Assembly (NCBI GenBank): GCA_902478785.1
Contig: CABSMJ010000003.1
Coordinates: forward strand, 62,001 to 126,000
DNA from: an uncultured Oscillospiraceae bacterium
GTDB lineage: Bacteria > Bacillota > Clostridia > Oscillospirales > Oscillospiraceae
Direction: 5' to 3'
Length of the DNA: 64,000 nucleotides
Shown here: piece by piece, positions 44,117-52,940 of the stretch
Layout: each line of letters begins with the position of its first letter
How positions within the stretch are numbered: position 1 is the stretch's first letter
Translations under genes and position numbers: made by a program
The notes under the pieces: model-generated
Told to the model about the DNA's origin: nothing
What the model saw: only the letters and a program-made list of their open reading frames with translations
Databases searched by the model: none

Positions 44117-44917
44117 TCAGATGATGTGCTTCTTGGCCAGGATACCAGCCAGCTTCTCGCAGGTTGCCATATCGTTGCCTTCCAGCATCATGCCTGCGCC
44201 CTTCTGAGGAGGCGTAAAGGAGGTCAGGATGTTGGTGGGAGAGCCCTTCAGACCGATGGTGGTCGCATCGATCAGGGGATCGTCCTTCAGAGCCTCATAG
44301 TCCAGAGTGGTCAGGGGCTTGCTGTAAGCCTCGAACACGCCGCCGACGCTCATGTAACGGGGCTCGTTGAGCTCCTTGATGCAGGTCAGCAGGCAGGGAG
44401 TCTTGACCTTGATGGTCATGTAGCCGTCCTCCAGCATACGCTTGACGGTGATGGTGTCGCCGTCCTTCTTGATGTCGGCGGCGTAAGTAACCTGGGGCAG
44501 GTGCAGCTTCTCAGCGATCTGGGGACCCACCTGAGCGGTATCACCATCGATAGCCTGACGACCGCACAGGATGATGTCGTCCTTTTCCACGCCGATCTTG
44601 TTCACGGCAGCGGCGACGATCTGAGAGGTGGCGTAGGTATCGGAGCCGCCGAACTCACGGGCGGACACCAGATAGCCCTCGTCAGCGCCCATGGCCATCA
44701 GCTCACGCAGCATACCGGCAGCGGGAGCGGGGCCCATGGTGACCACGATGACCTTGCAGCCGGTCTCGTCCTTGATCTTCAGAGCAGCCTCGACGGCGTT
44801 CATGTCGTCGGGGTTGGTGATGGTCTGCATGGAGGCACGGTTCAGGGTGCCATCCGGGTTCACCGCAACCTTACCGGAGGTATCGGGAACCTGCTTCACA
44901 CATACGATGATTTTCAT
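44117..44917 (-). CDS. etfB: Electron-transfer flavoprotein beta subunit
   Basis: EtfB, 266 residues. KIIVCVKQVPDTSGKVAVNPDGTLNR at the N-terminus, ALKIKDETGCKVIVVTMGP, the nucleotide-binding CGRQAIDGDTAQVGPQIAEKL, and SPTNILTSF near the end. This is the bifurcating form expected next to Bcd. ATG at 44917 with GGAGGTAAAGG-type spacing after bcd. Confidence 0.97.
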   Translation of the reverse strand: MKIIVCVKQVPDTSGKVAVNPDGTLNRASMQTITNPDDMNAVEAALKIKDETGCKVIVVTMGPAPAAGMLRELMAMGADEGYLVSAREFGGSDTYATSQIVAAAVNKIGVEKDDIILCGRQAIDGDTAQVGPQIAEKLHLPQVTYAADIKKDGDTITVKRMLEDGYMTIKVKTPCLLTCIKELNEPRYMSVGGVFEAYSKPLTTLDYEALKDDPLIDATTIGLKGSPTNILTSFTPPQKGAGMMLEGNDMATCEKLAGILAKKHII

Positions 44918-44937
44918 TTTAACCTTTACCTCCTGTC

Positions 44938-46080
44938 TTATTTCACGCCCAGATGGCTGGAAATGACCATACGCTGGACCTCGGAAGTACCCTCATAGAT
45001 CTCAGTGATCTTGGCGTCGCGCATCATGCGCTCCACGGGATACTCACGGGTGTAGCCGTAGCCGCCGAACAGCTGAACGGCGCGGCGGGTCACATCGCTG
45101 GCAGCCTCGGCTGCAAACAGCTTCGCCATAGCAGCATCCATGGAATAATCCTCATGCAGCTGCTTCTTGCAAGCGGCGGAATAGACCAGGAACTGAGCGG
45201 CCTGCATCCGGGTGTGCATGTCAGCCAGCTGGAACTGGGTGTTCTGGAACTGGCTCAGACGCTTACCGAACTGGACACGCTCCTTGGTGTACTTGATGGC
45301 CTCGTTGACAGCGCCCTCGCCCAGGCCCAGAGCCTGCGCAGCGATACCGATACGGCCGCCGTCCAGGGTCATCATAGCGATCTTGAAGCCCTTGCCTTCC
45401 TTGCCCAGCAGGTTCTCCTTGGGCACGATGCAGTCCTCAAAGATCAGGTCGCAGGTGGAGCTGCCGCGGATACCCATCTTCTTCTCATGCTTGCCCTGAG
45501 AGAAGCCGGGGAAGCCCTTCTCCACAATGAAGGCGGAAATGCCGTGGTTGCCGGCCTTCTTGTCGGTCATAGCGAAGACCACAAAGGTATCAGCCACGTT
45601 GCCGTTGGTGATGAAGCACTTGGAGCCGTTGAGCACATAGTGATCACCCTCCAGAACGGCGGTGGTCTGCTGGCCGGAGGCGTCAGTGCCGGCGCCGGGC
45701 TCGGTCAGACCAAAAGCGCCGATCTTGCGGCCGGACAGCAGGTCGGGCAGATACTTACGCTTCTGCTCCTCGGTGCCGTGCTCAAAGATGGGGGCGCAGC
45801 ACAGAGAGGTGTGGGCGGAAACGATAACAGCAGTGGTGCCGCAGACCTTGGCCAGCTCTTCCACGCACATGGCATAGGACAGCACATCGCCGCCTGCACC
45901 GCCGTACTCCTTGGGGAAGTAGATGCCCATCATGCCCAGCTTAGCCATCTTTTCGACGGTCTCCATGGGGAAGCGCTCTTCCTCATCGATTTCCTCGGCC
46001 AACGGCTTCACTTCGTTCTCGGCAAAGTCGCGGTACATCTTACGGAGCATCTGCTGCTCGTTTGTCAGATGAAAATCCAT
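44938..46080 (-). CDS. bcd: Butyryl-CoA dehydrogenase (acyl-CoA dehydrogenase)
   Basis: 380-residue flavoenzyme reducing crotonyl-CoA to butyryl-CoA. The N-terminus is DFHLTNEQQMLRKMYRDFAENEVKP, the middle FAD motif is AFGLTEPGAGTDASGQQTTA, and the C-terminal active-site Glu is in EIYEGTSEVQRMV. QLFGGYGYTREYPVERMMRDAKI is also typical. It sits between hbd and etfB in the standard order. Confidence 0.96.
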   Translation of the reverse strand: MDFHLTNEQQMLRKMYRDFAENEVKPLAEEIDEEERFPMETVEKMAKLGMMGIYFPKEYGGAGGDVLSYAMCVEELAKVCGTTAVIVSAHTSLCCAPIFEHGTEEQKRKYLPDLLSGRKIGAFGLTEPGAGTDASGQQTTAVLEGDHYVLNGSKCFITNGNVADTFVVFAMTDKKAGNHGISAFIVEKGFPGFSQGKHEKKMGIRGSSTCDLIFEDCIVPKENLLGKEGKGFKIAMMTLDGGRIGIAAQALGLGEGAVNEAIKYTKERVQFGKRLSQFQNTQFQLADMHTRMQAAQFLVYSAACKKQLHEDYSMDAAMAKLFAAEAASDVTRRAVQLFGGYGYTREYPVERMMRDAKITEIYEGTSEVQRMVISSHLGVK

Positions 46081-46106
46081 ACCTTATACTCCTTCACTAA
46101 AAAATC

Positions 46107-46943
46107 TTACTTGCTGTAATCGTAGAAGCCCTTGCCGGTCTTCTTGCCCAGCAGACCGCCGCGGACCATCTTGCGCAGCAGCAGAGCGGGACGATACTTG
46201 GAGTCGCCGGTCTCATTGTACAGAGTCTCCATGATGGCCAGGCACACATCCAGACCGATGAAATCGCCCAGAGCCAGGGGGCCCATGGGGTGATTGGCAC
46301 CCAGCTGCATGGCCTTATCGATGTCAGCCACGGAAGCAACGCCGGTCTCCACCAGGCCGATGGCCTCATTGATCATGGGGATCAGGATCTTGTTGACCAC
46401 AAAGCCGGGAGCCTCAGCCACCTCGACGGGATCCTTGCCGATCTCCTGGGACAGCTTGTAGACAAAGTCGAAGGTCTCCTGGGTGGTGTTGGCACCGCGG
46501 ATGATCTCCACCAGCTTCATGCTGGGCACGGGATTGAAGAAGTGCATGCCGATGACAGGGTGCTTGAGGCCGTTGCCCATCTCGGTGATGGACAGGGAGG
46601 AGGTGTTGGAAGCGAAGATGGTCTCGGGCTTGCACATAGCATCCAGCTCAGCAAGCAGCTCCTTCTTGGTGGCCATGTCCTCCTTGACGCACTCGATGAC
46701 CAGATCAGCATCGGCGGCAGCGGACTTCTCCTCCACCAGGACGTTGGCCAGCAGAGCGTCAACGGCCTCCTGGGTCATCTTGCCCTTGGCCACGCGCTTG
46801 GCCAGGGAGGCGGCCAGCTTATCCTTGTGCTTCTGAGCGGAGGCAACGGAACTGGCATACATCAGAGCGGTGTGGCCCTTCGCAGCAAAAACCTGGGCAA
46901 TGCCGCTGCCCATCGTACCTGCGCCAAAAATTGCAACCTTCAT
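46107..46943 (-). CDS. hbd: 3-hydroxybutyryl-CoA dehydrogenase
   Basis: 278 residues. NAD motif VAIFGAGTMGSGIAQVFAAKG; active-site MHFFNPVPSMKLVEIIRG (His) and APGFVVNKILIPMINEAIGLVETGVAS (Asn, Glu). Converts acetoacetyl-CoA to 3-hydroxybutyryl-CoA. It follows crt by 61 nt in the operon. Confidence 0.97.
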   Translation of the reverse strand: MKVAIFGAGTMGSGIAQVFAAKGHTALMYASSVASAQKHKDKLAASLAKRVAKGKMTQEAVDALLANVLVEEKSAAADADLVIECVKEDMATKKELLAELDAMCKPETIFASNTSSLSITEMGNGLKHPVIGMHFFNPVPSMKLVEIIRGANTTQETFDFVYKLSQEIGKDPVEVAEAPGFVVNKILIPMINEAIGLVETGVASVADIDKAMQLGANHPMGPLALGDFIGLDVCLAIMETLYNETGDSKYRPALLLRKMVRGGLLGKKTGKGFYDYSK

Positions 46944-47004
46944 TACTTTTCCTCCTGTTATACAGAATTTGTGGTTGGCTTTCTTTTTTTATAAAATGCT
47001 GATC

Positions 47005-47781
47005 TCAGCAATTTACAAACGGGTCATGCTTCCGCTTTTCCACAAAAGCGGTCATGGCGTTGGTCTGGTCCTTGGTCTCGAAGCAGGAGCCAAACAGCTT
47101 CTCCTCCACCACCAGGGCTGCGTCCATATCCACCTGGAGCCCGTCGTTGATGGCCTTCTTGCAGGCCCGGACGGCGATGGGGGCGTTGCCGGCGATGCGG
47201 TTTGCCATTTTCTCTGCCTCGGCCATCAGCTCCTCGGCGGGATAAACCGCCTGAACCAGGCCGATGCTCAGGGCCTCAGGGGCCTTGATGTTGCGCGCGG
47301 TATAGATCAGTTCCTTTGCCTTGCCCATACCGATCAGACGAGCCATACGCTGGGTCCCGCCAAAGCCGGGAGTGATACCCAGGCCAACCTCAGGCTGGCC
47401 GAAGACGGCCGCGTCGGAGGCCAGGCGAATGTCACAGGCCATTGACAGCTCACAGCCGCCACCCAGCGCAAAGCCATTCACCGCGGCAATGGTGGGGATA
47501 GGCAGCGTTTCCAGCTTGCGGAAAACGTCGTTGCCCAGTTTTCCAAAGGCCTCGCCTTCCGCCTTGGTCAGTCCGCTCATCTGGGCGATGTCGGCACCGG
47601 CCACAAAGGCCTTCTGTCCTGCGCCAGTGACGATCAGGCAGCGCAGCACGCTCAGGTCCAGAGAATCCAGAACCTGATCCAGCTGGTGGATGACCTCGTC
47701 ATTGAGCGCATTGAGGGCCTCTGGACGGTTGATGGTCAGGACACCAACGTGTTCCTTGACTTCCAGTTCCACGAATGCCAT
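47005..47781 (-). CDS. crt: Enoyl-CoA hydratase (crotonase)
   Basis: 258-residue crotonase. The oxyanion-hole region AFVAGADIAQMSG is followed by FALGGGCELSMACDIRLASDAAVFGQPEVGLGITPGFGGTQRMARLIG, which contains both catalytic Glu residues. It dehydrates 3-hydroxybutyryl-CoA to crotonyl-CoA. First gene of the operon; start ATG at 47781 with GAGGAAAAGG. A thiolase gene is not present in the window. Confidence 0.95.
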   Translation of the reverse strand: MAFVELEVKEHVGVLTINRPEALNALNDEVIHQLDQVLDSLDLSVLRCLIVTGAGQKAFVAGADIAQMSGLTKAEGEAFGKLGNDVFRKLETLPIPTIAAVNGFALGGGCELSMACDIRLASDAAVFGQPEVGLGITPGFGGTQRMARLIGMGKAKELIYTARNIKAPEALSIGLVQAVYPAEELMAEAEKMANRIAGNAPIAVRACKKAINDGLQVDMDAALVVEEKLFGSCFETKDQTNAMTAFVEKRKHDPFVNC

Positions 47782-47851
47782 GTACCTTTTCCTCCTCAAA
47801 TCCGCTTTTTTGATACGATCCAAAATGTATCGATTTCACTCCACATACCAA

Positions 47852-47869
47852 TTGTTATTATAGTGGCAA
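47852..47869. promoter_or_regulatory. Weak Rex-like site over the crt promoter
   Basis: TTGTTATTATAGTGGCAA has a good left half for the Rex box TTGTTAA-N4-TTAACAA but a poor right half. It overlaps the -10. Confidence 0.3.
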
Positions 47870-47885
47870 TCTCCGAATATATCAA
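47857..47885 (-). promoter_or_regulatory. Promoter of the crt-hbd-bcd-etfBA operon
   Basis: TTGATA, a 17-nt spacer, perfect TATAAT (about 47857-47862 on the minus strand), 75 nt before the crt start. Confidence 0.82.
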
Positions 47886-47962
47886 GTACAATTGTCTGAG
47901 AAAAACATTCCTTTTGGCGATTTTTACAGTTCGTACAAAATTTCGTTAAAATTTTGATATAT

Positions 47963-47980
47963 TTGTTAATTTTATAACAT
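47963..47980. promoter_or_regulatory. Candidate Rex (redox) operator
   Basis: TTGTTAATTTTATAACAT has a perfect left half and 5/7 in the right half of TTGTTAA-N4-TTAACAA. Rex, an NADH/NAD sensor, controls this operon in other Clostridia. The site lies about 80 bp upstream of the crt promoter, a place not ideal for simple repression. Confidence 0.5.
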
Positions 47981-48032
47981 AGCGCCTGGTTCGCTCCCTT
48001 TTCCACAATTTTCGCCCCCTCTTCTTTTTTCA

Positions 48033-48061
48033 TTTACATAGGAGGCCGTCTGTGCTAAAAT
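48033..48061 (+). promoter_or_regulatory. Promoter of trmB
   Basis: TTTACA (48033-48038), a 17-nt spacer, TAAAAT (48056-48061). The rest of 47782-48108 is AT-rich and holds the divergent crt promoter. Confidence 0.8.
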
Positions 48062-48108
48062 AGGCTTGTTTTTGTAAGAAAATCAGATAGTTAGGAGTGT
48101 TTTTCTCC

Positions 48109-48810
48109 ATGCGAATGCGCAAGAAAAAGAACCTGATCCCCCGGATGGAGCGCTGCGAGGCCTGTCTAGTCCGGGACCCTCTGTCCATGCGGGGCCACTG
48201 GCGGGATCTGAAGCCGGAGGCAAAGGAGCTGCGCCTGGAGCTGGGCTGCGGCAAGGGCCGCTTCACCGCCGAGACCGCCCAGGGCGAGCCGGATGTGCTG
48301 TTCCTGGCTGTGGAACGGGTGCCTGACGCCATGGTGGTGGCCATGGAGCGATGCACGGCCCTGGGGTTGAAGAATGTGTTCTTCCTGGACGCCGACGCCG
48401 TCCGCCTGCCGGAGTTCTTCGCCCCTGGCGAGGTGGACCGGATCTATATCAACTTCTGCGACCCCTGGCCCGGCAAGCGCCACGCTAAACGCCGCCTGAC
48501 CCACGGCAACTTCCTGAAGCTGTACCGCCAGGTGCTCAAGGAGGGCGGCCAGATCCACTTCAAGACCGACAACGCCCCCCTGTTCACCTTCTCCGTGGAG
48601 GAGTTCCCCCAGTTTGGCTTTGCCCTCTCGGAGGTCACCGACGATCTCCACGCCCAGGGTCCCCAGGGCGTGATGACCGACTATGAGGCCAAGTTCTACG
48701 AGTTGGGCACCCCCATCCACCGCTGTGTAGGCACCATGGTGCCCTGGACCGAGCCGGAACCGGCGGAGGAGCCCACCGAGGATCCCCAAGCACCGGACCA
48801 AGACGCCTGA
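48109..48810 (+). CDS. trmB: tRNA (guanine-N7)-methyltransferase
   Basis: TrmB, 233 residues, makes m7G46 in tRNA with S-adenosylmethionine. LELGCGKGRFTAETA is the SAM site; VERVPDAMVVAMERC, IYINFCDPWPGKRHAKRRLT and HFKTDNAPLFTFSVEEF are family hallmarks. MRMRKKKNLIP at 48109 is chosen as the start because it is conserved; a GTG at 48097 is in frame but stands inside the ribosome-site region. The C-terminal 20 residues are acidic and Pro-rich. Confidence 0.95.
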   Translation: MRMRKKKNLIPRMERCEACLVRDPLSMRGHWRDLKPEAKELRLELGCGKGRFTAETAQGEPDVLFLAVERVPDAMVVAMERCTALGLKNVFFLDADAVRLPEFFAPGEVDRIYINFCDPWPGKRHAKRRLTHGNFLKLYRQVLKEGGQIHFKTDNAPLFTFSVEEFPQFGFALSEVTDDLHAQGPQGVMTDYEAKFYELGTPIHRCVGTMVPWTEPEPAEEPTEDPQAPDQDA

Positions 48811-48837
48811 TCCTCACACATATATAAAAATAAAAGG

Positions 48838-48873
48838 AAACGCGCGGACCGCTTGTGCGGTCCGCGCGTTTTT
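48838..48873. terminator. Bidirectional terminator
   Basis: Perfect 14-15-bp stem ACGCGCGGACCGC/GCGGTCCGCGCGT with a ttgt loop and a T-run. It lies between trmB and the ABC operon. Confidence 0.93.
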
Positions 48874-48883
48874 AGAATGGCTG

Positions 48884-50395
48884 TCAGGAAAACGACACCC
48901 GCGGTCTCTCCGTCAGCGCACAGCCGCTGGAGCCCAGGGTGTTCCCCAGGTCCTGGTTGTGGAGGAGCGTGGCAAGGTAGGCAAGGCCCTCCCCGTCGTA
49001 CACCGCCAAGTCGAAGCTGCACAGGATCACGCTGGTATTCAGCTTCCCTGTGGAGAAGTACTCGTCCATATCCACCGTATCCACAGAAAAACTGGACTTT
49101 CCCGCCAGGGCCAATCGCTGCCCGTCAAAGGCAAAGGACACCGTGTCCCACCGGCTCACCTTCTCCCACACCGGGGCCAGGGTGTCGGAAAAAACCGCTC
49201 GGGCCTGCCCGTCCTCCCCCACCGACACCAGGGAAAAGCTGCCCTCGGAGAGGGCGCAGAGCAGATACCCATCCTCTGCCCAGAGTGCTTCCAGCTCCTG
49301 CTGCGCCGCCTCGCCGGAGAACAGGGTGCACCGGGAAACCACATCCCGTTTGTCGGTGGAGAGCACCGTCAAGGTCCAGGTCTGCCCCTCCCGGACCACC
49401 AGATAGAGCCACTGTCCGTCGGGACTGGCCCACAGCCGGGCCTGCTCGGCCTCCTGGGCAATGGGAACCACCAGGGTGAAGTTCTCCGTATGGAGCACCG
49501 GTGTGACCTCCTCCACCTCGTCGGAGAACTTTTGATCCTCCGGAATGGGGATCCGCTCCACCGGCAGGAAGTAAACGCCCCGGCCCATCTCAGAGCGGCT
49601 GAAGTCCAGAGGCTCCTCCCCATAGGCGGCGGAGAAGGTGAAAAAGACTCCCTCCTCCGTGGTCACCGAGGAGACCTCCGGGGTCAGGGCATTCCCCACC
49701 GGGACCCCCTCCCAGTCGGTGACGGCGCCGTCCTCACTCTTGCTGACGGTGACCTCCAGAGCCGCATCCTCCGGCACCGGCAGGCGGAAGGTCTCCTGCA
49801 GCAGCTCCCGGAGCGTGGTCGCGGCATCCTGGATCCCCTCTCCGTCAGGATCAAAGTAACTCTCACTGAATCCCGCAGGCAAAGCGCCGGACTGGGAAAC
49901 GTAAAAACGCAGCTCCTCATAGTAGTCCTTTACATACACCGTCTCCCGGTAGTCCTGGGCTCCGGCGGGGCACCGGGAGGCCACATCCTCCAGAGGCTGC
50001 CGCAGGCCTCCCTCCTCCTGGGGGTCCTGATTGCGGAAATTCTGAAACCCCAGAAAATCCATCCGCATCCTACCGATGTTTTTGTCCACACTGATGTCAC
50101 TTTTGCCAAATATCTTTTCGATCATGCTCTTACCCTTCCAGATATAGGTGAAGTCCGTATGGGCCGTAGGCGCAGGGCCGGCGGTATAGCGGGTCAGCCA
50201 TCGGAGCTGGCCGTCCATCATGGTGGTCAGATCCACCGTGACCCCCTGGGCGGCGGCGCTGTCCCCCGCCAGGAGGGTCTCCATCAGCACCACATCATCC
50301 GCTTGGCCGCCCACCGACCTGGAGGCCCACACCAGTCCGGCGCAGGAGAGCGCCAGGGCCGCCGCCAGGAGCAGAGCCGACAAACGAAACCGCAT
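48884..50395 (-). CDS. Membrane-anchored extracytoplasmic protein of the GntR/ABC operon
   Basis: 503 residues. One N-terminal signal/anchor helix (about 5-25) is followed by a large exported domain. The C-terminal half (about 290-470) looks beta-propeller-like, with repeated RLWASPDGQWLYLVVREG, ALWAEDGYLLCALSEGSF and VSFAFDGQRLALAG turns. No catalytic motif. It is the last gene of the GntR-controlled operon. The family is not recognised. ATG at 50395 after AAGGGGG; a GTG is 3 nt upstream. Confidence 0.78.
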   Translation of the reverse strand: MRFRLSALLLAAALALSCAGLVWASRSVGGQADDVVLMETLLAGDSAAAQGVTVDLTTMMDGQLRWLTRYTAGPAPTAHTDFTYIWKGKSMIEKIFGKSDISVDKNIGRMRMDFLGFQNFRNQDPQEEGGLRQPLEDVASRCPAGAQDYRETVYVKDYYEELRFYVSQSGALPAGFSESYFDPDGEGIQDAATTLRELLQETFRLPVPEDAALEVTVSKSEDGAVTDWEGVPVGNALTPEVSSVTTEEGVFFTFSAAYGEEPLDFSRSEMGRGVYFLPVERIPIPEDQKFSDEVEEVTPVLHTENFTLVVPIAQEAEQARLWASPDGQWLYLVVREGQTWTLTVLSTDKRDVVSRCTLFSGEAAQQELEALWAEDGYLLCALSEGSFSLVSVGEDGQARAVFSDTLAPVWEKVSRWDTVSFAFDGQRLALAGKSSFSVDTVDMDEYFSTGKLNTSVILCSFDLAVYDGEGLAYLATLLHNQDLGNTLGSSGCALTERPRVSFS

Positions 50396-50411
50396 CACGC
50401 TTCCCCCTTTC

Positions 50412-51140
50412 TCAGGAATCTGTCAGGTCGGAAAGGGCCCGGCTGACCCGGTCCGGCCGGTAGTGATAGGTCTCCTTCACATAGGTCATCAGATCCTTGC
50501 CGCTCTCCTCCAGGTCGCTCATGGAGGCGTCCCCCACGATCTTCCCCTGGCGCAGGAGCACCGCCCGGCCGATGAAGCGCTCCACCTCCTCCAGCAGGTG
50601 GGTGGACAGCAGCACCGTCTCCGTGGACTCCAGGATGCCCAGCAGCACCTTGTAAAAGTCCTCCCGATTGAACACATCGTTGCCGGCAAAGGGCTCATCC
50701 ATCAGGATGTAGTCCGCTCCCTGGCACAACGCCAGGATCACCTCGAACTGGTTTTGCTGCCCGGTGGAGAAGTGGCGCAGGGCCTTGCCCATGGGCAGCT
50801 CGAAAAACTCCATCAGGGCCCGGAAGCGCTTGTCCCGGAAGGCGGGAAAGTGCATCTGATAAAAGGCCCGGTGGTCCTCCGCCGTCAGCCGGGGAAAAAA
50901 GGAGTGCTCGCAGGTGGCAAAGGACAGGCGGTGGAGATTCTTCCGGCTCACGGCCTCCCCGTCCAGCGTCACGGTGCCGCTGCAGTGCAGCAGGCCCAGG
51001 ATGCACTTGATGAGGGTGGTCTTGCCGGCGCCGTTCTCCCCGAAGAGGCCCACCAGCTCCCCCGGTCCCAGGGTCAGGGACACCTGGTCCAGGGCCAGCT
51101 TGGTCCCGTAGCGTTTGGTCACATCATGCAGTTCGATCAT
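50412..51140 (-). CDS. ABC transporter ATP-binding protein (YtrB-like)
   Basis: 242-residue ATPase. Walker A FGENGAGKTT, signature FSTGQQNQFEVILAL (an unusual FSTGQQ form of LSGGQ), Walker B YILMDEPFAGND, H-loop STHLLEEVE. The Q-loop residue region reads FATCEHSFF. It pairs with the two membrane genes upstream and overlaps the previous one as ATGA. The context resembles the Bacillus ytr operon. Confidence 0.9.
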   Translation of the reverse strand: MIELHDVTKRYGTKLALDQVSLTLGPGELVGLFGENGAGKTTLIKCILGLLHCSGTVTLDGEAVSRKNLHRLSFATCEHSFFPRLTAEDHRAFYQMHFPAFRDKRFRALMEFFELPMGKALRHFSTGQQNQFEVILALCQGADYILMDEPFAGNDVFNREDFYKVLLGILESTETVLLSTHLLEEVERFIGRAVLLRQGKIVGDASMSDLEESGKDLMTYVKETYHYRPDRVSRALSDLTDS

Positions 51141-51640
51141 GGCACAACCCTCCAAATCTTTGTCCACTGATCCGGCGTCAGGCACTCCGGCGGTGTGCAT
51201 AGGAGATATACGGCAAAGTAGATGCCGAACAGGACACACATCAGGCACACCGCCGCCAGCAGGCCCAGCAGCGGCAGCGTCAGGCACCGCCGCCAGTACT
51301 CCCACCGGTTCGGCAGGCGCCGCATCAGATAGACGGGACGGCTGCCGCCTTGGCGGTGATAGTGGAAATGGCTGATGGTCAGGGCCACCATCCCCAGGAA
51401 AAAGAGAGGGAAGACCCAGAACATCCCGGGAGTCAGCGTGACGAAGTCCGGCATCACCGCTCCCGGCTTCAGCGATCTGGTCCCGTTCACCGTAACATAG
51501 AGCATACTCTTATAGCTGATATACAGGATAAGAAACCGCAGACTGACCAGACTCAGCATCACCAGTCCGCCGCCGATCCCACTCAGCTCCCGCCGGGCAT
51601 TCATCCCCGGCGGGACCCAGCGCTCAAAGCCGCGCTTCAT
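51137..51640 (-). CDS. Small membrane protein of the ABC operon
   Basis: 167 residues with three hydrophobic segments (about 27-48, 72-92 and 117-142). It begins MKRGFERWVPPGMNAR and carries a FHYHRQGGSRPVYLMRRLPNRWEYWRRCL loop on the cytoplasmic side. It is probably part of the transporter membrane unit. The family is not clearly recognised. ATG at 51640 with GAGGTGAAG, 17-nt overlap with the upstream gene. Confidence 0.75.
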   Translation of the reverse strand: MKRGFERWVPPGMNARRELSGIGGGLVMLSLVSLRFLILYISYKSMLYVTVNGTRSLKPGAVMPDFVTLTPGMFWVFPLFFLGMVALTISHFHYHRQGGSRPVYLMRRLPNRWEYWRRCLTLPLLGLLAAVCLMCVLFGIYFAVYLLCTPPECLTPDQWTKIWRVVP

Positions 51641-52439
51641 GGTTCTTCACCTCTCTTCTCACACCCAGCACTGAAAAGGCTGTAAAAAGCAACAGCATAA
51701 AGGTCACCAGGAGATCCGTTACAGAGGCCTCGGAGAGCGGGCCCCACTTTTGCGTGAGAGAGTCAATGGATAAGCCATTCAGGCTCTTATAGCTCAGAAG
51801 GATCAGGGCCAGCCCCAAATTCAGCCAGCCCAGGCCGTCGACCCGGAACTGCTTCCCCCAGAAGCGCAGGTCCGCCGCCTTCTGCTCACTGTCCTGGTGC
51901 CGTCTCTGCCAGAAGGCCCAGGAGGCACAGCTCATCCCCGCGCTCAGGCATACGGCGATCTGCCGGGGATAGCCCGTCCACTGGTCCAGAGGCAGCATGG
52001 CGTGGAAAAATCCGTACCGCCAGGAGGCCAGGAACACGGCCTGGGGACTGGTGGCCAGCTCCGGCATCTGGCTCAGGGCATAGGCACTGCTGCCCAGCAG
52101 CACACCCACCTGCACTGCCCACAGGACCACATAGGCAGCGGTAAAGCAAAGACCCCACCACAGTGTGGCAGTCCAATCCGAGATCCGCAGATGGTCCACG
52201 GCATTCTCCAGTCCCTGGTTCCGGAACCGAAACAGCAGGGCCAGGGTCAGGAATGCCACCCGATACCAAAAGGCAGCGCCGGCTCCGCCCAGCACCAGCT
52301 CCAGCCGCTGTCCTCCAAAAACTCGGAGGGAGAGCAGCAGCATGGCCCCCTCCACCGCCGCCAGAGCCAACAGCACGCCCACCAAGGGGCCCACGATGCT
52401 CCGGGCCGCCACCATGGCCACCGAAAGATGCTTCTTCAT
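51624..52439 (-). CDS. ABC-type membrane protein (YtrC/D-like)
   Basis: 271-residue polytopic membrane protein with about six hydrophobic segments. ATG at 52439 overlaps the GntR stop. It has no solute-binding or nucleotide motif and fits the permease slot of a ytr-like transporter. The substrate is unknown. Confidence 0.75.
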   Translation of the reverse strand: MKKHLSVAMVAARSIVGPLVGVLLALAAVEGAMLLLSLRVFGGQRLELVLGGAGAAFWYRVAFLTLALLFRFRNQGLENAVDHLRISDWTATLWWGLCFTAAYVVLWAVQVGVLLGSSAYALSQMPELATSPQAVFLASWRYGFFHAMLPLDQWTGYPRQIAVCLSAGMSCASWAFWQRRHQDSEQKAADLRFWGKQFRVDGLGWLNLGLALILLSYKSLNGLSIDSLTQKWGPLSEASVTDLLVTFMLLLFTAFSVLGVRREVKNHEARL

Positions 52440-52837
52440 TCCCGTTCCTCCTCTCCGCTCTCCGGCCGATCCCACAGCCGGTCCACCACTTCCAGTGCCT
52501 GCTGCCGGGTGATGCCCATCTGCTTCAAGCCCCGCACCAGCTGCCCTGCGTCATACTCCAGCAGCTCCTCCCGGATCCGCTGCCGCACTGCCTCATCGGC
52601 GGTCACCAGGCTCTTGGCGCCGGTGTGGGAGGTGAGGATGCCCTCCTCCTCCAAAATGCGGCAGGCCTTCTGGACCGTATTGGGGTTCACCCCCAGCAGG
52701 GCCGACAGGGTCCGGCGGGAAGGCATCTCGTCTCCGCTTTGGATGGTGCCCGCCACCACGCCCCGCTGAACATAGCGGACGATCTGCCAGTAGATGGGGC
52801 TCCCCTCCCGGGGGAGAAATGCCGCAAAGGAGATCAA
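52436..52837 (-). CDS. GntR-family regulator, YtrA subfamily
   Basis: 133-residue short GntR regulator. The winged helix reads PIYWQIVRYVQRGVVAGTIQSGDEMPSRRTLSALLGVNPNTVQKACRILEEEGILTSHTG. A short C-terminal dimerisation arm (about 75-130) replaces an effector domain, typical of YtrA repressors of ABC operons. TTG at 52837 is the only start with a ribosome site (GGGGGGAGG). It is the first gene of the operon it probably controls. Confidence 0.92.
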   Translation of the reverse strand: MISFAAFLPREGSPIYWQIVRYVQRGVVAGTIQSGDEMPSRRTLSALLGVNPNTVQKACRILEEEGILTSHTGAKSLVTADEAVRQRIREELLEYDAGQLVRGLKQMGITRQQALEVVDRLWDRPESGEEERE

Positions 52838-52860
52838 AGGCCTCCCCCCTTTCCCAAACC

Positions 52861-52907
52861 GTGTCAGTTAAGTAATACACTTTCTAACTGTATTATACAA
52901 GTGACAC
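52861..52907. promoter_or_regulatory. Candidate YtrA-type operator flanking the -10
   Basis: Inverted copies GTGTCAGTTA (52861-52870) and CAAGTGACAC (52898-52907), 8 of 10 positions paired. They bracket the -10 of the promoter and cover the transcription start. They would be a fit for a dimeric GntR regulator. Confidence 0.5.
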
Positions 52908-52920
52908 GCTTTACTGTCAA
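52892..52920 (-). promoter_or_regulatory. Consensus promoter of the GntR/ABC operon
   Basis: Perfect TTGACA (52915-52920), a 17-nt spacer, perfect TATAAT (52892-52897) on the minus strand. Such strength suggests tight repression. Confidence 0.92.
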
Positions 52921-52940
52921 TCTCTTTTGAGCAAAGGGCA

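Noticed and set aside
42887..44998. Long plus-strand frame over etfA/etfB
   Set aside because: Both minus-strand genes are certain Etf subunits, and the frame product is repetitive Gly/His/Leu.
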